Positions 35,350 to 44,468 of a stretch of DNA of 64,000 nt are shown here, piece by piece. The first letter of the stretch is position 1. Each line of letters begins with the position of its first letter. Position numbers and translations under genes: made by a program. The notes beneath the pieces were generated by a model. The model searched no databases. It worked only from the letters and a program-made list of their open reading frames with translations, and was not told where the DNA came from. The stretch comes from Dokdonia pacifica (GTDB lineage Bacteria > Bacteroidota > Bacteroidia > Flavobacteriales > Flavobacteriaceae): positions 186,001 to 250,000 of the forward strand of contig NZ_FZNY01000004.1 in assembly GCF_900188275.1 (NCBI RefSeq), in the 5' to 3' direction.

Positions 35350-36129
35350 ATGGCATATATCATTCCTATTGTTGTATTTGTGTTTGTACTTCTTTTGCTT
35401 TCGCGAAAGCGTACTAAGAAACAAGCAAAACCTTTTCCAGGTCATTGGCACGAAATTCTGTTGAAACGTGTTCTGTTTTATAGAAAACTCACCAAAGAGC
35501 AACAGCTCGTATTTCAAAAACGTACGATGCTTTTTTTAAATGAAATTTATATCGAAGCCGTAGGATTTGAACTAGAAGAGTTAGATACCATATTAGTTGC
35601 AGCAAGTGCAGTAATTCCTGTATTTGGATTTAAAGAATGGCATTATAATAATCTAAGTACCGTATTGATTTATCCTGATTATTTTGATAAGAATCTATCG
35701 TTTGATGCAGATGTAAAAGATCGCAAAATTGCAGGACTGGTAGGTACAGGACGTTTTAAAAACCAAATGATTCTATCGCGTAAAGCATTACATCACGGCT
35801 TTACGAATGCTACCGACAAAGGAAATACAGCTATTCATGAGTTTATTCACTTACTAGATAATACGGATGGTGTTACAGACGGAATCCCTGAACGATTATT
35901 AGAGCATCAATACATTGCTCCATGGTTGGCATTAATGCACAAAGAAATGGAAGCGATCCATAATGATGCTTCAGATATCCGGAGCTACGGTGGTACAAGT
36001 CAAATAGAGTTTTTTGCGGTGGCTTCTGAATACTTTTTTGAACGTCCAGATTTATTTAAACGCAAACATCCAGAACTCTATGAGATGTTATCTAGATGTT
36101 TTACACCTTCTGGAACAAGAAAATTATAA
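35350..36129 (+). CDS. MtfA-like zinc peptidase (M90)
   Basis: A 259-residue protein with an N-terminal membrane helix (IIPIVVFVFVLLLLS) and the zinc motif AIHEFIHLLDN (His163, Glu164, His167); a further Glu in EFFAVASEYFFE near residue 222 completes the site. MtfA/DgsA homologues bind a transcription factor and have weak peptidase activity. The codons for LSRKRT just after the helix contain a copy of the dispersed palindrome. Confidence 0.85.
   Translation: MAYIIPIVVFVFVLLLLSRKRTKKQAKPFPGHWHEILLKRVLFYRKLTKEQQLVFQKRTMLFLNEIYIEAVGFELEELDTILVAASAVIPVFGFKEWHYNNLSTVLIYPDYFDKNLSFDADVKDRKIAGLVGTGRFKNQMILSRKALHHGFTNATDKGNTAIHEFIHLLDNTDGVTDGIPERLLEHQYIAPWLALMHKEMEAIHNDASDIRSYGGTSQIEFFAVASEYFFERPDLFKRKHPELYEMLSRCFTPSGTRKL
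35397..35411. repeat. Dispersed palindrome, in-frame copy
   Basis: GCTTTCGCGAAAGCG in the MtfA-like gene, read as LSRKR. It is the last copy before a 26-kb stretch without any. Confidence 0.9.
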
Positions 36130-36198
36130 AAAGAAGTTTTCTATAGCATATAATAGATTTATCGAATATCCGCTTTGTTTAATAATTGCATTATTTAG

Positions 36199-36229
36199 CG
36201 TCATTCCGAATTTATTTCGGAATCTCATC
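36199..36229. repeat. REP-like element, family C
   Basis: CGTCATTCCGAATTTATTTC plus GGAATCTCATC: arms ATTCCGAA and TTCGGAAT. Confidence 0.75.
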
Positions 36230-37103
36230 AAATGCATAATCAAACTATTGTGAATGAGAAGCTGAAACAAGTTCAGCTTGACTAAAATTCAGTATTAGTA
36301 ATAAAGGGCAATCAAATAGATTTATTTTTATTCTGTAAAAGATGATTGTTTTTCTTAAAAAAAGAAAAGTACTAATTATAAGTAAGTTATAATTAATTGT
36401 AGTTTGCATCTACTGAAATGACTGTATAAGCAATTGTTTTTCCTTGGTGAGAAATACAAACTTTATTATCATTGTTGCTTGTTATAGGGAATTTGAATTC
36501 ACTTCCCTCAACGAAATGACTAGTTTACTCAATGTGGCTCGTTTTTTGAATAAAAGAAGGCTAGTTTTAAATTCTTTATTTAAAAACAAAAAAGAAATGT
36601 ATTTAATGAGAAACTATCGACAAAAAGAGAATTTAATGTGATAAAAAACAGAAAAAGAAGTAACAAAATTGAATATTAAGCTACTAATCATAGGGCCTTA
36701 TAGGGATACAGTAAAATTTACATTTGAAACAAACTGAAAATAACTATTTGAAAGTTAATATTGATCGGTAATTACTAGATTATAAGTGAGTTTAGATAAT
36801 TTTAAGAATTAATTATAAAAGAATAAGCCAATTTTAACAGTTTTTTTCTTGAATCAATATGTACTCATAAAGAAAAAATGACGTTCTTTAGAGTTCAATA
36901 ATTAGTAAGTTTAGACTTACAGTATTTGTAAGAGATTACCACACATTACGTACTATGTCGTAGGGGAAGTAATAGATGATAGTACATTCAATTTTAGAAA
37001 ACAACCAAGATATAATACAAATGTATTTTGGAACAAGTATCTCTAGACGTAAATATATGTCGGGGTAAGAAATAATTACTATATAATGTACGTTGTATAG
37101 TAC

Positions 37104-37186
37104 TATAGTTAAGTCACTTTATGGATGCATTGGGCATTTTCTGTGGTGCGTTGATTCTCAATGCTATCCTTAGTGATTTAACTATA
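37104..37186. ncRNA. Candidate structured RNA, hairpin 1
   Basis: TATAGTTAAGTCACT (37104-37118) pairs with AGTGATTTAACTATA (37172-37186), with one G-T pair, and inside it GGATGCATT (37123-37131) pairs with AATGCTATCC (37160-37169) with one bulge. The loop contains TGTGGTGCG. It could equally be a miniature inverted-repeat element; no promoter was identified. Confidence 0.4.
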
Positions 37187-37253
37187 AAGGATGTAATTTT
37201 CATGTAAGAAAACCTTAAAAAGGGATATATGAAAATGTAAATAATAAAAAATT

Positions 37254-37275
37254 GCTTCGTAGTTTTAATAGAAGC
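37254..37275 (-). terminator. Terminator-like hairpin after the small Cys-rich frame
   Basis: On the minus strand GCTTC, 12 bases and GAAGC are followed by AATTTTTT, directly after the stop codon of the 75-residue frame. Confidence 0.5.
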
Positions 37276-37503
37276 TTAGCACGTGATTAGTGTTACGTTA
37301 ACAATAGAGTTACGATCTTTATACTGAAAATAGAAATCACCACTACACCCTATTTTCAAACCAAACCAGTCATACATTAAATATACTGGAAAACAAAAGG
37401 AACATTTTATAGCTGTACATACAGTTGATAAACAGTTCAAAATACACCACACACTTAGGACTGACTCATAAGGGGAATATGTTGTCGCAGTTAGTCTATT
37501 CAT
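37276..37503 (-). CDS. Possible small cysteine-rich peptide
   Basis: A 75-residue frame with seven cysteines (SVWCILNCLSTVCTAIKCSF and two more). Nothing overlaps it on the other strand, the start is preceded by an A-rich leader (GTTTAAAAAAATG-like), and a terminator-like hairpin with a T-run follows the stop at once. I recognise no family, and such short frames can occur by chance; it is kept because of the terminator. Confidence 0.35.
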   Translation of the reverse strand: MNRLTATTYSPYESVLSVWCILNCLSTVCTAIKCSFCFPVYLMYDWFGLKIGCSGDFYFQYKDRNSIVNVTLITC

Positions 37504-37653
37504 TTTTTAAACACCACACGTCACCCAATTATTGGGTTTAAGACCTTGTATGTCTTGTTGTAACAATTGCATAGCTATTCTCTATGCGATAAAAAACAAG
37601 CACGGGTTTTATTGAAAAAGAAACAAAAGCATAGCCTATGGCTAATGACTTAT

Positions 37654-37730
37654 GTTATATCACTATGAGGATACCCTGAGAACTTTTATGTGGGGTGTTT
37701 GGGCTTGGGGTACTCCTTAGGTGGTATAAC
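37654..37730. ncRNA. Candidate structured RNA, hairpin 2
   Basis: GTTATATCACTATGAGGATA-CCC (37654-37676) pairs with GGGTACTCCTTAGGTGG-TATAAC (37708-37730) as an imperfect stem of about 20 pairs. The loop contains TATGTGGGGTG. Confidence 0.4.
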
Positions 37731-37800
37731 AATAGAATACTTGTTAAGATTTGGAATATGCTTAAAACAATTTGAATTGTAGTGTTTTCAGATGAAATAT

Positions 37801-37836
37801 AAAATAAAAGCATAGCCATAGCTATGGTTTTATTTT
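37801..37836. terminator. Bidirectional terminator-like hairpin
   Basis: CCATAGCTATGG is a perfect palindrome flanked by AAAATAAAA on the left and TTTTATTTT on the right. A related piece, AAAAGCATAGCCTATGGCTA, lies at 37625-37644. Confidence 0.5.
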
Positions 37837-37909
37837 CTACTGAAATATGGGAGCAATAGAAACAAATTTTTAGCTCATTTCAAGTCTTAATAAGTATAAC
37901 AATCACAAA

Positions 37910-37957
37910 GGACACCCCATCTAGGTATGTGGTGTGGTGCTAACCCTAGATGCGTCC
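37910..37957. ncRNA. Candidate structured RNA or leader, hairpin 3
   Basis: GGAC and CATCTAGG (37918-37925) pair with CCTAGATG (37945-37952) and GTCC. The loop contains TATGTGGTGTGGTGC. It ends 111 bases before the first giant-cluster gene, so it may sit in its mRNA leader. Confidence 0.45.
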
Positions 37958-38068
37958 TGCGTGGTGTTATTGAATTTTAAATGTTTTATGTGTTATAAAA
38001 CAATGCAGGTATTATTTTGACCATGAGGTTGAAAAGGTATCTGTAGTAATAAAAATAAGGATATTAAT

Positions 38069-40270
38069 ATGCAAGATATACCACAAGCAAGTGAGCAATA
38101 TCAGGGTTTGACATCTTCTTCGGATGGAAAAAATGTAATGCCGAGATTACAACCTATTTCCCATTTCTTTTTAGAGGGAGATAACTTTTCTCAAACTGAA
38201 TCACAAAAGTTTGGACCCATTTCTGCGAGTGTGTTTAACACAACTTCGAGGGTCACTTTTACAGGATCTAAAAAAATATATGCGATATGTCAAGGAACTG
38301 TGTTTATTCAACCTCAAACTGGAAATGCAGATAAGGTTAATGTGTTATTGAAACCTTATAAGCAGCCTATTAACGGGTTGTCTATAAAGTATTTTATATA
38401 TAGGGGATTAAATAAAAATGATTTTGTCAATGGACTTCAAGTAGCACCAAAGGGAAGTAATGCTACAGGATTTGTAAATTACATATGGGATGAATTTGAA
38501 AGTTTTCATGATGTTGAAGACGGAGAAACAGCTCCTAGTTTTTTAGCGAAATATATAGGTTTTCCAGAGAATGAAATAGATCAAGAAGTATCTGGATATA
38601 TAGATCAATTCTTCTATAAAATAGCAACGTATACAGAGGGAGAAACCCCTCAAGAAAATCCAGAAGGAGCTTATGAATTGCCTATTATTTCAAGAGGGAC
38701 ACACTTAGGAAATGCGACAGAGTCTATAGGCTTAGATATTATATTAAATATAGGGGATTATTATATAGAAAATGATCCTAACCCTTTTAAGTTAGATCTT
38801 ACTTTTGCAAGAGTTGAAGATGGAAAATTAGAAACAACAGGCATTCCAGAAGGTTTTCAAACAAAACTGCTTAAAGAGGCTTGTACGCAGTTTATAGATC
38901 CAGCAGCTTTCTACGGTACGCATGCAAATGGTATTGGTAAATTATTTATAGATGAAGTAGAAAATCCAATAACTACTAAAGAACAAATTGCTTCAAAACT
39001 TAATGGGTTTTTAACAAAAAACACCATATATCTATATATACAAGGAGAACGAAGACGATCGTATAATTTTTATAATAATTATCAATATTCTGAAGATAAT
39101 ACTAATGATATAAAAATTGGTGCTGACGCTGAAAGTTTACAAGAAACACAATTTAGAACCTTAGGCTGGCCAGTTGAAGTTATAGAAAGTGGTGAATATT
39201 TAAATCCAGATACTGGTACAATTGCTATGCAATTGGTGACAGACGGGAATGAAGAAGCCATTTTATATACAGAAAAAGGAGTGTTACTTTCTGGTAACAC
39301 AAATAATTTTGTACAAAAAGAAAATCTAATACCTGAAGTTACTTTAGATCCTACTGAAACTGTAGAAGAAAAGTATACCAAAACAGTTTTATATGGATTG
39401 CCAAAAGACAATAACAATAGAATAATATGTAATTGGTTGTCATTGAATTATAAAGGGAAATCACATTATATAATTGGAAGTTCAGATGCAGAGCAAAGAT
39501 TCTATCCTTTAAAGGAGATCGATCAATTGTATAATTTACTGAATGTTAATTCGTTTATTTCTCTAGATAATTCTTTTGCTAGTGTCTTGGATAAAAGAAT
39601 AATTACTCAACATTTTGAAACTAATAAATTAATTGAGGTAGGAACTGTTGTTTCAAGAAGAATAGAAGATATAATTTCTAATGATGAGTCAGTTGTACGG
39701 AGAGTAACTTTTGAATCTGTTTTAGTAGATGTTAATAGAGATACTCAATCTTTTTATAAAACGGGAAGCCCATTAAAAGAGTCTTTAGTTGATAATATAA
39801 ATCAAAACGACTCTAATCAAAACAATATTTATACCCCGCAAATACCTTATTATATTGATACTATTCATTTTTCTGATGGGAGTAATGTTATAAATGGACT
39901 CTTATTAGAATCGCAGGATAGAAAAAGACCTATGAAATATGTAGTGGGTTTATCTTATGAAGAGTGGATGCAAATACAAAGCTTAATTTCTGAGAATAGT
40001 CTTACCAATGCAAGCCTCTTTTTTGATGATACTCTTTATCTAGATACAGATACTTATACATCAGAAGAAGAGTACTTATTTAAGAAATATAATCTAGGAG
40101 TTATAGGAGAAGGTATTGAAGGGGAATTAATTTACTACCTACCATCAGAGGTTATAACGATATATACTATAGATCAGTTATTTCATTTCTCCGAATCATA
40201 TAGTAAACATGTTGAATCACTGAATACGTATAGTGAAGATCTATACTTTTTAGATATTATACCAGGATAG
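38069..40270 (+). CDS. Giant-cluster protein 1, unknown (733 residues)
   Basis: A 733-residue soluble protein with no signal peptide or membrane segment. It has mixed alpha/beta, acidic composition; IKYFIYRGLNKNDF near residue 105 and YIQGERRRSYNFYNNYQYS near 320 stand out as ordered pieces. I know no family. It is the first gene of the cluster, 3 bases from the toxin-like gene, which suggests the two products are made together, for example as toxin and chaperone or carrier. Confidence 0.8.
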   Translation: MQDIPQASEQYQGLTSSSDGKNVMPRLQPISHFFLEGDNFSQTESQKFGPISASVFNTTSRVTFTGSKKIYAICQGTVFIQPQTGNADKVNVLLKPYKQPINGLSIKYFIYRGLNKNDFVNGLQVAPKGSNATGFVNYIWDEFESFHDVEDGETAPSFLAKYIGFPENEIDQEVSGYIDQFFYKIATYTEGETPQENPEGAYELPIISRGTHLGNATESIGLDIILNIGDYYIENDPNPFKLDLTFARVEDGKLETTGIPEGFQTKLLKEACTQFIDPAAFYGTHANGIGKLFIDEVENPITTKEQIASKLNGFLTKNTIYLYIQGERRRSYNFYNNYQYSEDNTNDIKIGADAESLQETQFRTLGWPVEVIESGEYLNPDTGTIAMQLVTDGNEEAILYTEKGVLLSGNTNNFVQKENLIPEVTLDPTETVEEKYTKTVLYGLPKDNNNRIICNWLSLNYKGKSHYIIGSSDAEQRFYPLKEIDQLYNLLNVNSFISLDNSFASVLDKRIITQHFETNKLIEVGTVVSRRIEDIISNDESVVRRVTFESVLVDVNRDTQSFYKTGSPLKESLVDNINQNDSNQNNIYTPQIPYYIDTIHFSDGSNVINGLLLESQDRKRPMKYVVGLSYEEWMQIQSLISENSLTNASLFFDDTLYLDTDTYTSEEEYLFKKYNLGVIGEGIEGELIYYLPSEVITIYTIDQLFHFSESYSKHVESLNTYSEDLYFLDIIPG

Positions 40271-40273
40271 ATT

Positions 40274-43200
40274 ATGGAAGCAGTACTGACATATTATGGA
40301 CATGCAGTGAGTACCGAAGGATTAGATATAGATTCTTTAAGGTTTAATGTTAATGGTTTTTTAAGCAGTTTTAAAACAAAAGAAACAGAACCAGGTGCAG
40401 ATAATGGAGTTAAATATATTTTTACCAGAGGGCATGAATTTGTAGATAAAGGAAGGCATATTAATATAAATGAAATCAAAAAATATACATCTTCCGGATA
40501 TTATGAAGAGATTAAATATTTAGAATATTATAAAGATAGAAAACGATTAGATGTTAGAGAAATAGATTCACATCTCACAAAATTTGTTTTCAATAAAGTT
40601 AAAGAGGGGGATATAATAGAAGTTCCTGTTCATAAGGAAAATCAAACTTCTACCGAATTTTATAAAACGATACTTTACACTTTTCCGCATGATGGTAGAA
40701 GTGGTTCCTATAAAAAAGACGGCAAACGTGAGTTAGATATTAATGATGTTTTGACAATAGTTGGAGTTACTTCTAATGAACAACCGCAAAAAGTACAAAA
40801 TTCAAATGCAAATGCTTTTTATAGTAATTATCTAAGCAAATTAGACATTGTGCCAATTTTTCAAAGAGATCAATTTACAGAGCTTATTATAAATATAGCT
40901 TTACGTATAGGAATGATTGAGAATACTGTATTTCCAATTCTTACTAGTAATAATTGCTCAGATGTACTAATGCAGGATTTAATAAATGATCTACATTTTC
41001 AATGGCAAGCGATGCCTGAAGATGAACTAATAAATGTCCAATACTTAGCAAGTTATTTGCATAATTTATCAGCATTGTACGCGGTAGTGTACCGGAATAA
41101 AATTATAATTGAATCCTCAGATTGTATAGATAGATATATCCTTTTAATTGATCTTGCATCTCCAAATGCATTAGCAGCAATTCCGTATGTAACAAAAACA
41201 TCGTTATTAAGGTCATTTATTGAAAATCAAGAATTTAAATTAGATACATTTTCTTCTTGGAATTCAGCAGTTAATATAGCAGTAGCTTTAGATACAGGCA
41301 TTATAGGGATTACTGCAAAAAACCAGCAAGTAGCGTTAAAAATTATTGCCAGCTTAAATCTTAACGAATATGATGAATTTTTAGAATCTTTTCTATTAAG
41401 ATTTAAGGATGGAGGTAAAACTTATTATGAGATTTTTTATAATCTTATGGACGATACTGTTGTTTCGGAAATATTTGGATTAAGTTGGTTTACCAAGAAA
41501 CGAACTAATAGAAAACATTTTGTAAATGCGATTTACCAATTATGGTTGAAATCAAAATACAACATGAATTATCATGCTAATAATCCCAACTTGGAAGAAG
41601 TTAATGAAAATAGTTTCTTTTTATTACCTGAAAATATAGATACTTATTGGTTTAAAAAAGATGAAGATGGTAATGATGTACCTAAGAATGCTGTTTTTGA
41701 ATATTTTTATTGGGATATTATTATTGCTTCTGTAGAAATTGGATATAGACCCGTAAAACTTAAGGGTAAGGAAATAGAATTTGAAACTTATGTAAAAGCT
41801 AAGGATATTGGGAGTCTATATGTTCCTGATCGTAATTCTATTGGTAGTGTGGGCTCTTATCACTTATATCAACCTATATCGGTTATTTCATATCAAGAAT
41901 CTTTAAACTTAGGAATAAGAGTTCCAGATAGTGACCCGATTCCTGCCTTTTTATTGCAATATACACAAGAATATAAGGAAGTTGAAGAACTTATAGCTAC
42001 TACAAATTTAATTGTTGAATTATCATTAGAAGTAATTTTAACGATAGGTACAGGTAGTATAAGTAGCATACGTCATATTCGACACATGCCACATATAACT
42101 AAATGGAGACAGGCTTTAAATAGTTCTTCAGGGTTAGAAGCTCCAGTACTATTTTGGAAAGGACTTGAAGGTGTAACAGAAGTAGTTTCAATTTCTGCTG
42201 GAGTATTGGGCTCATTTAATCAATATATTAATACTACCACAGGTAATCAAGAATTAAAAGATTTAACAGCAAAGCTTAATTATGTATTTCTTTTTACAGC
42301 GCTCGCCTCTGGTGGTGGAGCAAATATTGCCACAAAAAAAGCTTCAAAAGCTGCCGATGAAGTAATTGATGAGATTCAAACCTTAAATAATGCTGTGCCT
42401 CCTATACCACATAATATTCCTGAAGATATTCTTGAAATTATTACAAAAATTAGAACAGGTAGAACAGGAGAATTTAATGATTTTCAAACCATATTAAATA
42501 ACTTAGATGAAACAATTTATGGAGGAGCACAGGGAATTAAAACAAAATTCAATAGTCTTTCTCCTTCTGATAAATTAGATTTTTGGTTGGATTTCAATGC
42601 ATCTCAAAAAAACCACCCTAGTTTTTGGCTAGCTTTAAATGAAAATAATGCTGTTGCTTTTGATCGTTGGCAGAATTTAAAGGTACTCGGAACACCCGAC
42701 AGGAATCAGTTTAGAGTATTAACGGAGACAGATACATATACAGGGTATACAAACTTATTTGAACAAGTTATTTTAAGAGATGAACTTTTTAGCTTAAATT
42801 ATACAAGACGTTTCCAGTTTGTTAAATTATTTGGTAATATAGATTCGGAGATATTTGATATTTTAAAGGTACGTCCTGATAAAATTGCAGAATGGAGTAA
42901 TGCTTCTGATGATTTAAAAGTAATTTTAAAACAAACAGAATATTTTTGGTTGAATACAGACTTTACTCCACCTCAATTAAAAGCAATGGCGGATTATTTA
43001 ACTAATGGTTTGGCAATACGTCAATTTTCTAAGCCAAATTATAATCATATGGTAGCATGGTATGCTGATCCTTTAAGAAAAGAAGAGCTAATTGCTAGAG
43101 TTAAGAGATTTAGTTTAGGAAATGCTTTAGAAAAACCATTTAATGATTTTTTAAAGAATACACTTACAGATACACAACGAGGGTATACTAGTGTTGATAT

Positions 43201-43651
43201 TAGGTTTTTTGATGCTAATGGAGACGTAATTGGTGGAGATAATTTTGAACTAGATGGATTAGTATATGATATTACTACTAACAAGTTTGAAAAGATATAT
43301 TCAGTTAAAATACCTGATGAGCATGATCCGAAGGGAGACATATCAAAAATGACTTCTATATTTAAAAATATACCAGATGGAGGTGATGATTTTGTATTGC
43401 ATATTATAGATAACTATACTAAAAATTTTAGGGATAAACAGATCATCAGAATGGAATCATATGAGTACCAAGGTACGGATATAATTACAGGAGAAACTAT
43501 AAGTTGGTCTCCTGCAGATTTTAAAAATGCAATTAAGAATTTTTATAGTAAGAATTTTGATTTCGTAAAAATATATCCTGAAACTTTTGGAGTTACAAAA
43601 GAAGATTTACACGAATATGTATATCAATTTTTAAAACAATATTTTAATTAA
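40274..43651 (+). CDS. Polymorphic-toxin-like protein with C-terminal nuclease-type domain
   Basis: A 1125-residue protein without a signal peptide. Residues 1-590 are of unknown fold; about 590-700 is a hydrophobic, helical pre-toxin-like region (LEVILTIGTGSISSIRHIRH, YVFLFTALASGGGANIATKK). The last 180 residues contain a spacing that fits a PD-(D/E)XK nuclease: Glu953 in NALEKPF, Asp994 in FELDGLVYD and Lys1012 in YSVKIP, although the usual acidic residue before the Lys is Ser1010. A small acidic protein follows 13 bases later, as immunity proteins do. The toxin reading is an inference from layout and motif. Confidence 0.65.
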   Translation: MEAVLTYYGHAVSTEGLDIDSLRFNVNGFLSSFKTKETEPGADNGVKYIFTRGHEFVDKGRHININEIKKYTSSGYYEEIKYLEYYKDRKRLDVREIDSHLTKFVFNKVKEGDIIEVPVHKENQTSTEFYKTILYTFPHDGRSGSYKKDGKRELDINDVLTIVGVTSNEQPQKVQNSNANAFYSNYLSKLDIVPIFQRDQFTELIINIALRIGMIENTVFPILTSNNCSDVLMQDLINDLHFQWQAMPEDELINVQYLASYLHNLSALYAVVYRNKIIIESSDCIDRYILLIDLASPNALAAIPYVTKTSLLRSFIENQEFKLDTFSSWNSAVNIAVALDTGIIGITAKNQQVALKIIASLNLNEYDEFLESFLLRFKDGGKTYYEIFYNLMDDTVVSEIFGLSWFTKKRTNRKHFVNAIYQLWLKSKYNMNYHANNPNLEEVNENSFFLLPENIDTYWFKKDEDGNDVPKNAVFEYFYWDIIIASVEIGYRPVKLKGKEIEFETYVKAKDIGSLYVPDRNSIGSVGSYHLYQPISVISYQESLNLGIRVPDSDPIPAFLLQYTQEYKEVEELIATTNLIVELSLEVILTIGTGSISSIRHIRHMPHITKWRQALNSSSGLEAPVLFWKGLEGVTEVVSISAGVLGSFNQYINTTTGNQELKDLTAKLNYVFLFTALASGGGANIATKKASKAADEVIDEIQTLNNAVPPIPHNIPEDILEIITKIRTGRTGEFNDFQTILNNLDETIYGGAQGIKTKFNSLSPSDKLDFWLDFNASQKNHPSFWLALNENNAVAFDRWQNLKVLGTPDRNQFRVLTETDTYTGYTNLFEQVILRDELFSLNYTRRFQFVKLFGNIDSEIFDILKVRPDKIAEWSNASDDLKVILKQTEYFWLNTDFTPPQLKAMADYLTNGLAIRQFSKPNYNHMVAWYADPLRKEELIARVKRFSLGNALEKPFNDFLKNTLTDTQRGYTSVDIRFFDANGDVIGGDNFELDGLVYDITTNKFEKIYSVKIPDEHDPKGDISKMTSIFKNIPDGGDDFVLHIIDNYTKNFRDKQIIRMESYEYQGTDIITGETISWSPADFKNAIKNFYSKNFDFVKIYPETFGVTKEDLHEYVYQFLKQYFN

Positions 43652-43664
43652 AAACTTTTTAAAA

Positions 43665-44198
43665 ATGTATCAAAATAAAATACGTCTTTTTTTTCAAGAA
43701 GACTCTTCCTTAGAAGGTGAGAATTGGGAAACTCATATGGAAACTTTTGTAGTAATGCTCTATTATGCTTACCAAATTGATTCGGTTAATACGAGAGAAC
43801 TATTTAAAGCTACAACATCAACTTGGGAGTATTTAGCTAGTTTTAACCTTCCTCTTAATGGAATTGAGTATGGTACTACTGAAGGAACTTGGGCATATCT
43901 ACCTCTAGCAGATTTAACAACAGTTATAACTTTTATATCTAATCAATTGCTTCCAATATTGCAAACTGAAATGAATAATGGAGATAGACAACCTTTACTA
44001 GAAAGATGGGGAATTGAAGGTGTGAATTTTGAAAGTTATCTTTTTCAAATTGGAGATTTTTTTTCAGAGATTGTAGTAGATACTCATAATGAGATGGACG
44101 AAATACCTGTAGATTTATATCGTAGATTTGACTCCCTAAAAGATTTCTTTCAATTAGGTATTGATAATAATCAAAGATATCTAGTTTATAAAAAATAA
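43665..44198 (+). CDS. Candidate immunity protein
   Basis: A 177-residue acidic, probably helical cytoplasmic protein with no signal or membrane helix. I recognise no family. Its position directly behind a large gene with a variable-looking C-terminal domain, its size and its charge are those of immunity proteins that bind a cognate nuclease toxin. No terminator was seen between it and the toxin-like gene. Confidence 0.6.
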   Translation: MYQNKIRLFFQEDSSLEGENWETHMETFVVMLYYAYQIDSVNTRELFKATTSTWEYLASFNLPLNGIEYGTTEGTWAYLPLADLTTVITFISNQLLPILQTEMNNGDRQPLLERWGIEGVNFESYLFQIGDFFSEIVVDTHNEMDEIPVDLYRRFDSLKDFFQLGIDNNQRYLVYKK

Positions 44199-44468
44199 TA
44201 ATATTAATAAATATTTTATTTAAAAATTCTATTGAATTAACCAAAAGCACCACACCTACATAAACCCTTATTATAAATAGGGAGCTATACACATAAGTGT
44301 ATGTATAGATAGCATCTCCACAAGATGGTTGTCAAGAGAAGTATTTTCTCAAATGTAAAGTAAGAATATAAGTTACTTATTTGATTTACTGTGATTTAAA
44401 ATGACTTAAGGTGAATGAATCACATTTTTAAAGAGGTAAAAGTAAAAGAATAAAAAAACAATAAAATA
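44199..44468. promoter_or_regulatory. Leader region of the second giant-gene unit
   Basis: A 270-base gap between the immunity-like gene and the 2152-residue gene. It contains an inverted copy (AGCACCACACCTACATA near 44246) of the loop motif of hairpin 3, a small hairpin CCCTTATTATAAATAGGG, and TACAC-ATAA-GTGTA near 44288. A promoter for the second unit is likely here, but I cannot place it. Confidence 0.4.

Larger units (their letters stand above)
36130..38068. other. 1.9-kb gene-poor region with structured elements
   Basis: Apart from one small minus-strand frame (37276-37503) I see no convincing coding sequence here. REP-like elements lie at 36199-36229 and 36259-36279, a 9-bp inverted repeat at 36373-36395, a small hairpin at 36905-36920, and larger hairpins at 37104-37186, 37654-37730, 37801-37836 and 37910-37957. 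It immediately precedes the giant-protein cluster and may be its leader, a group of RNA genes or mobile-element debris. Confidence 0.6.

Noticed and set aside
36444-36641. 65-residue plus-strand frame
   Set aside because: Low-complexity A+T-rich translation, no family, no good leader; probably chance.
36130-38068. Retron or diversity-generating element
   Set aside because: Structured hairpins are present but no reverse transcriptase gene or template/variable repeat pair was found nearby.
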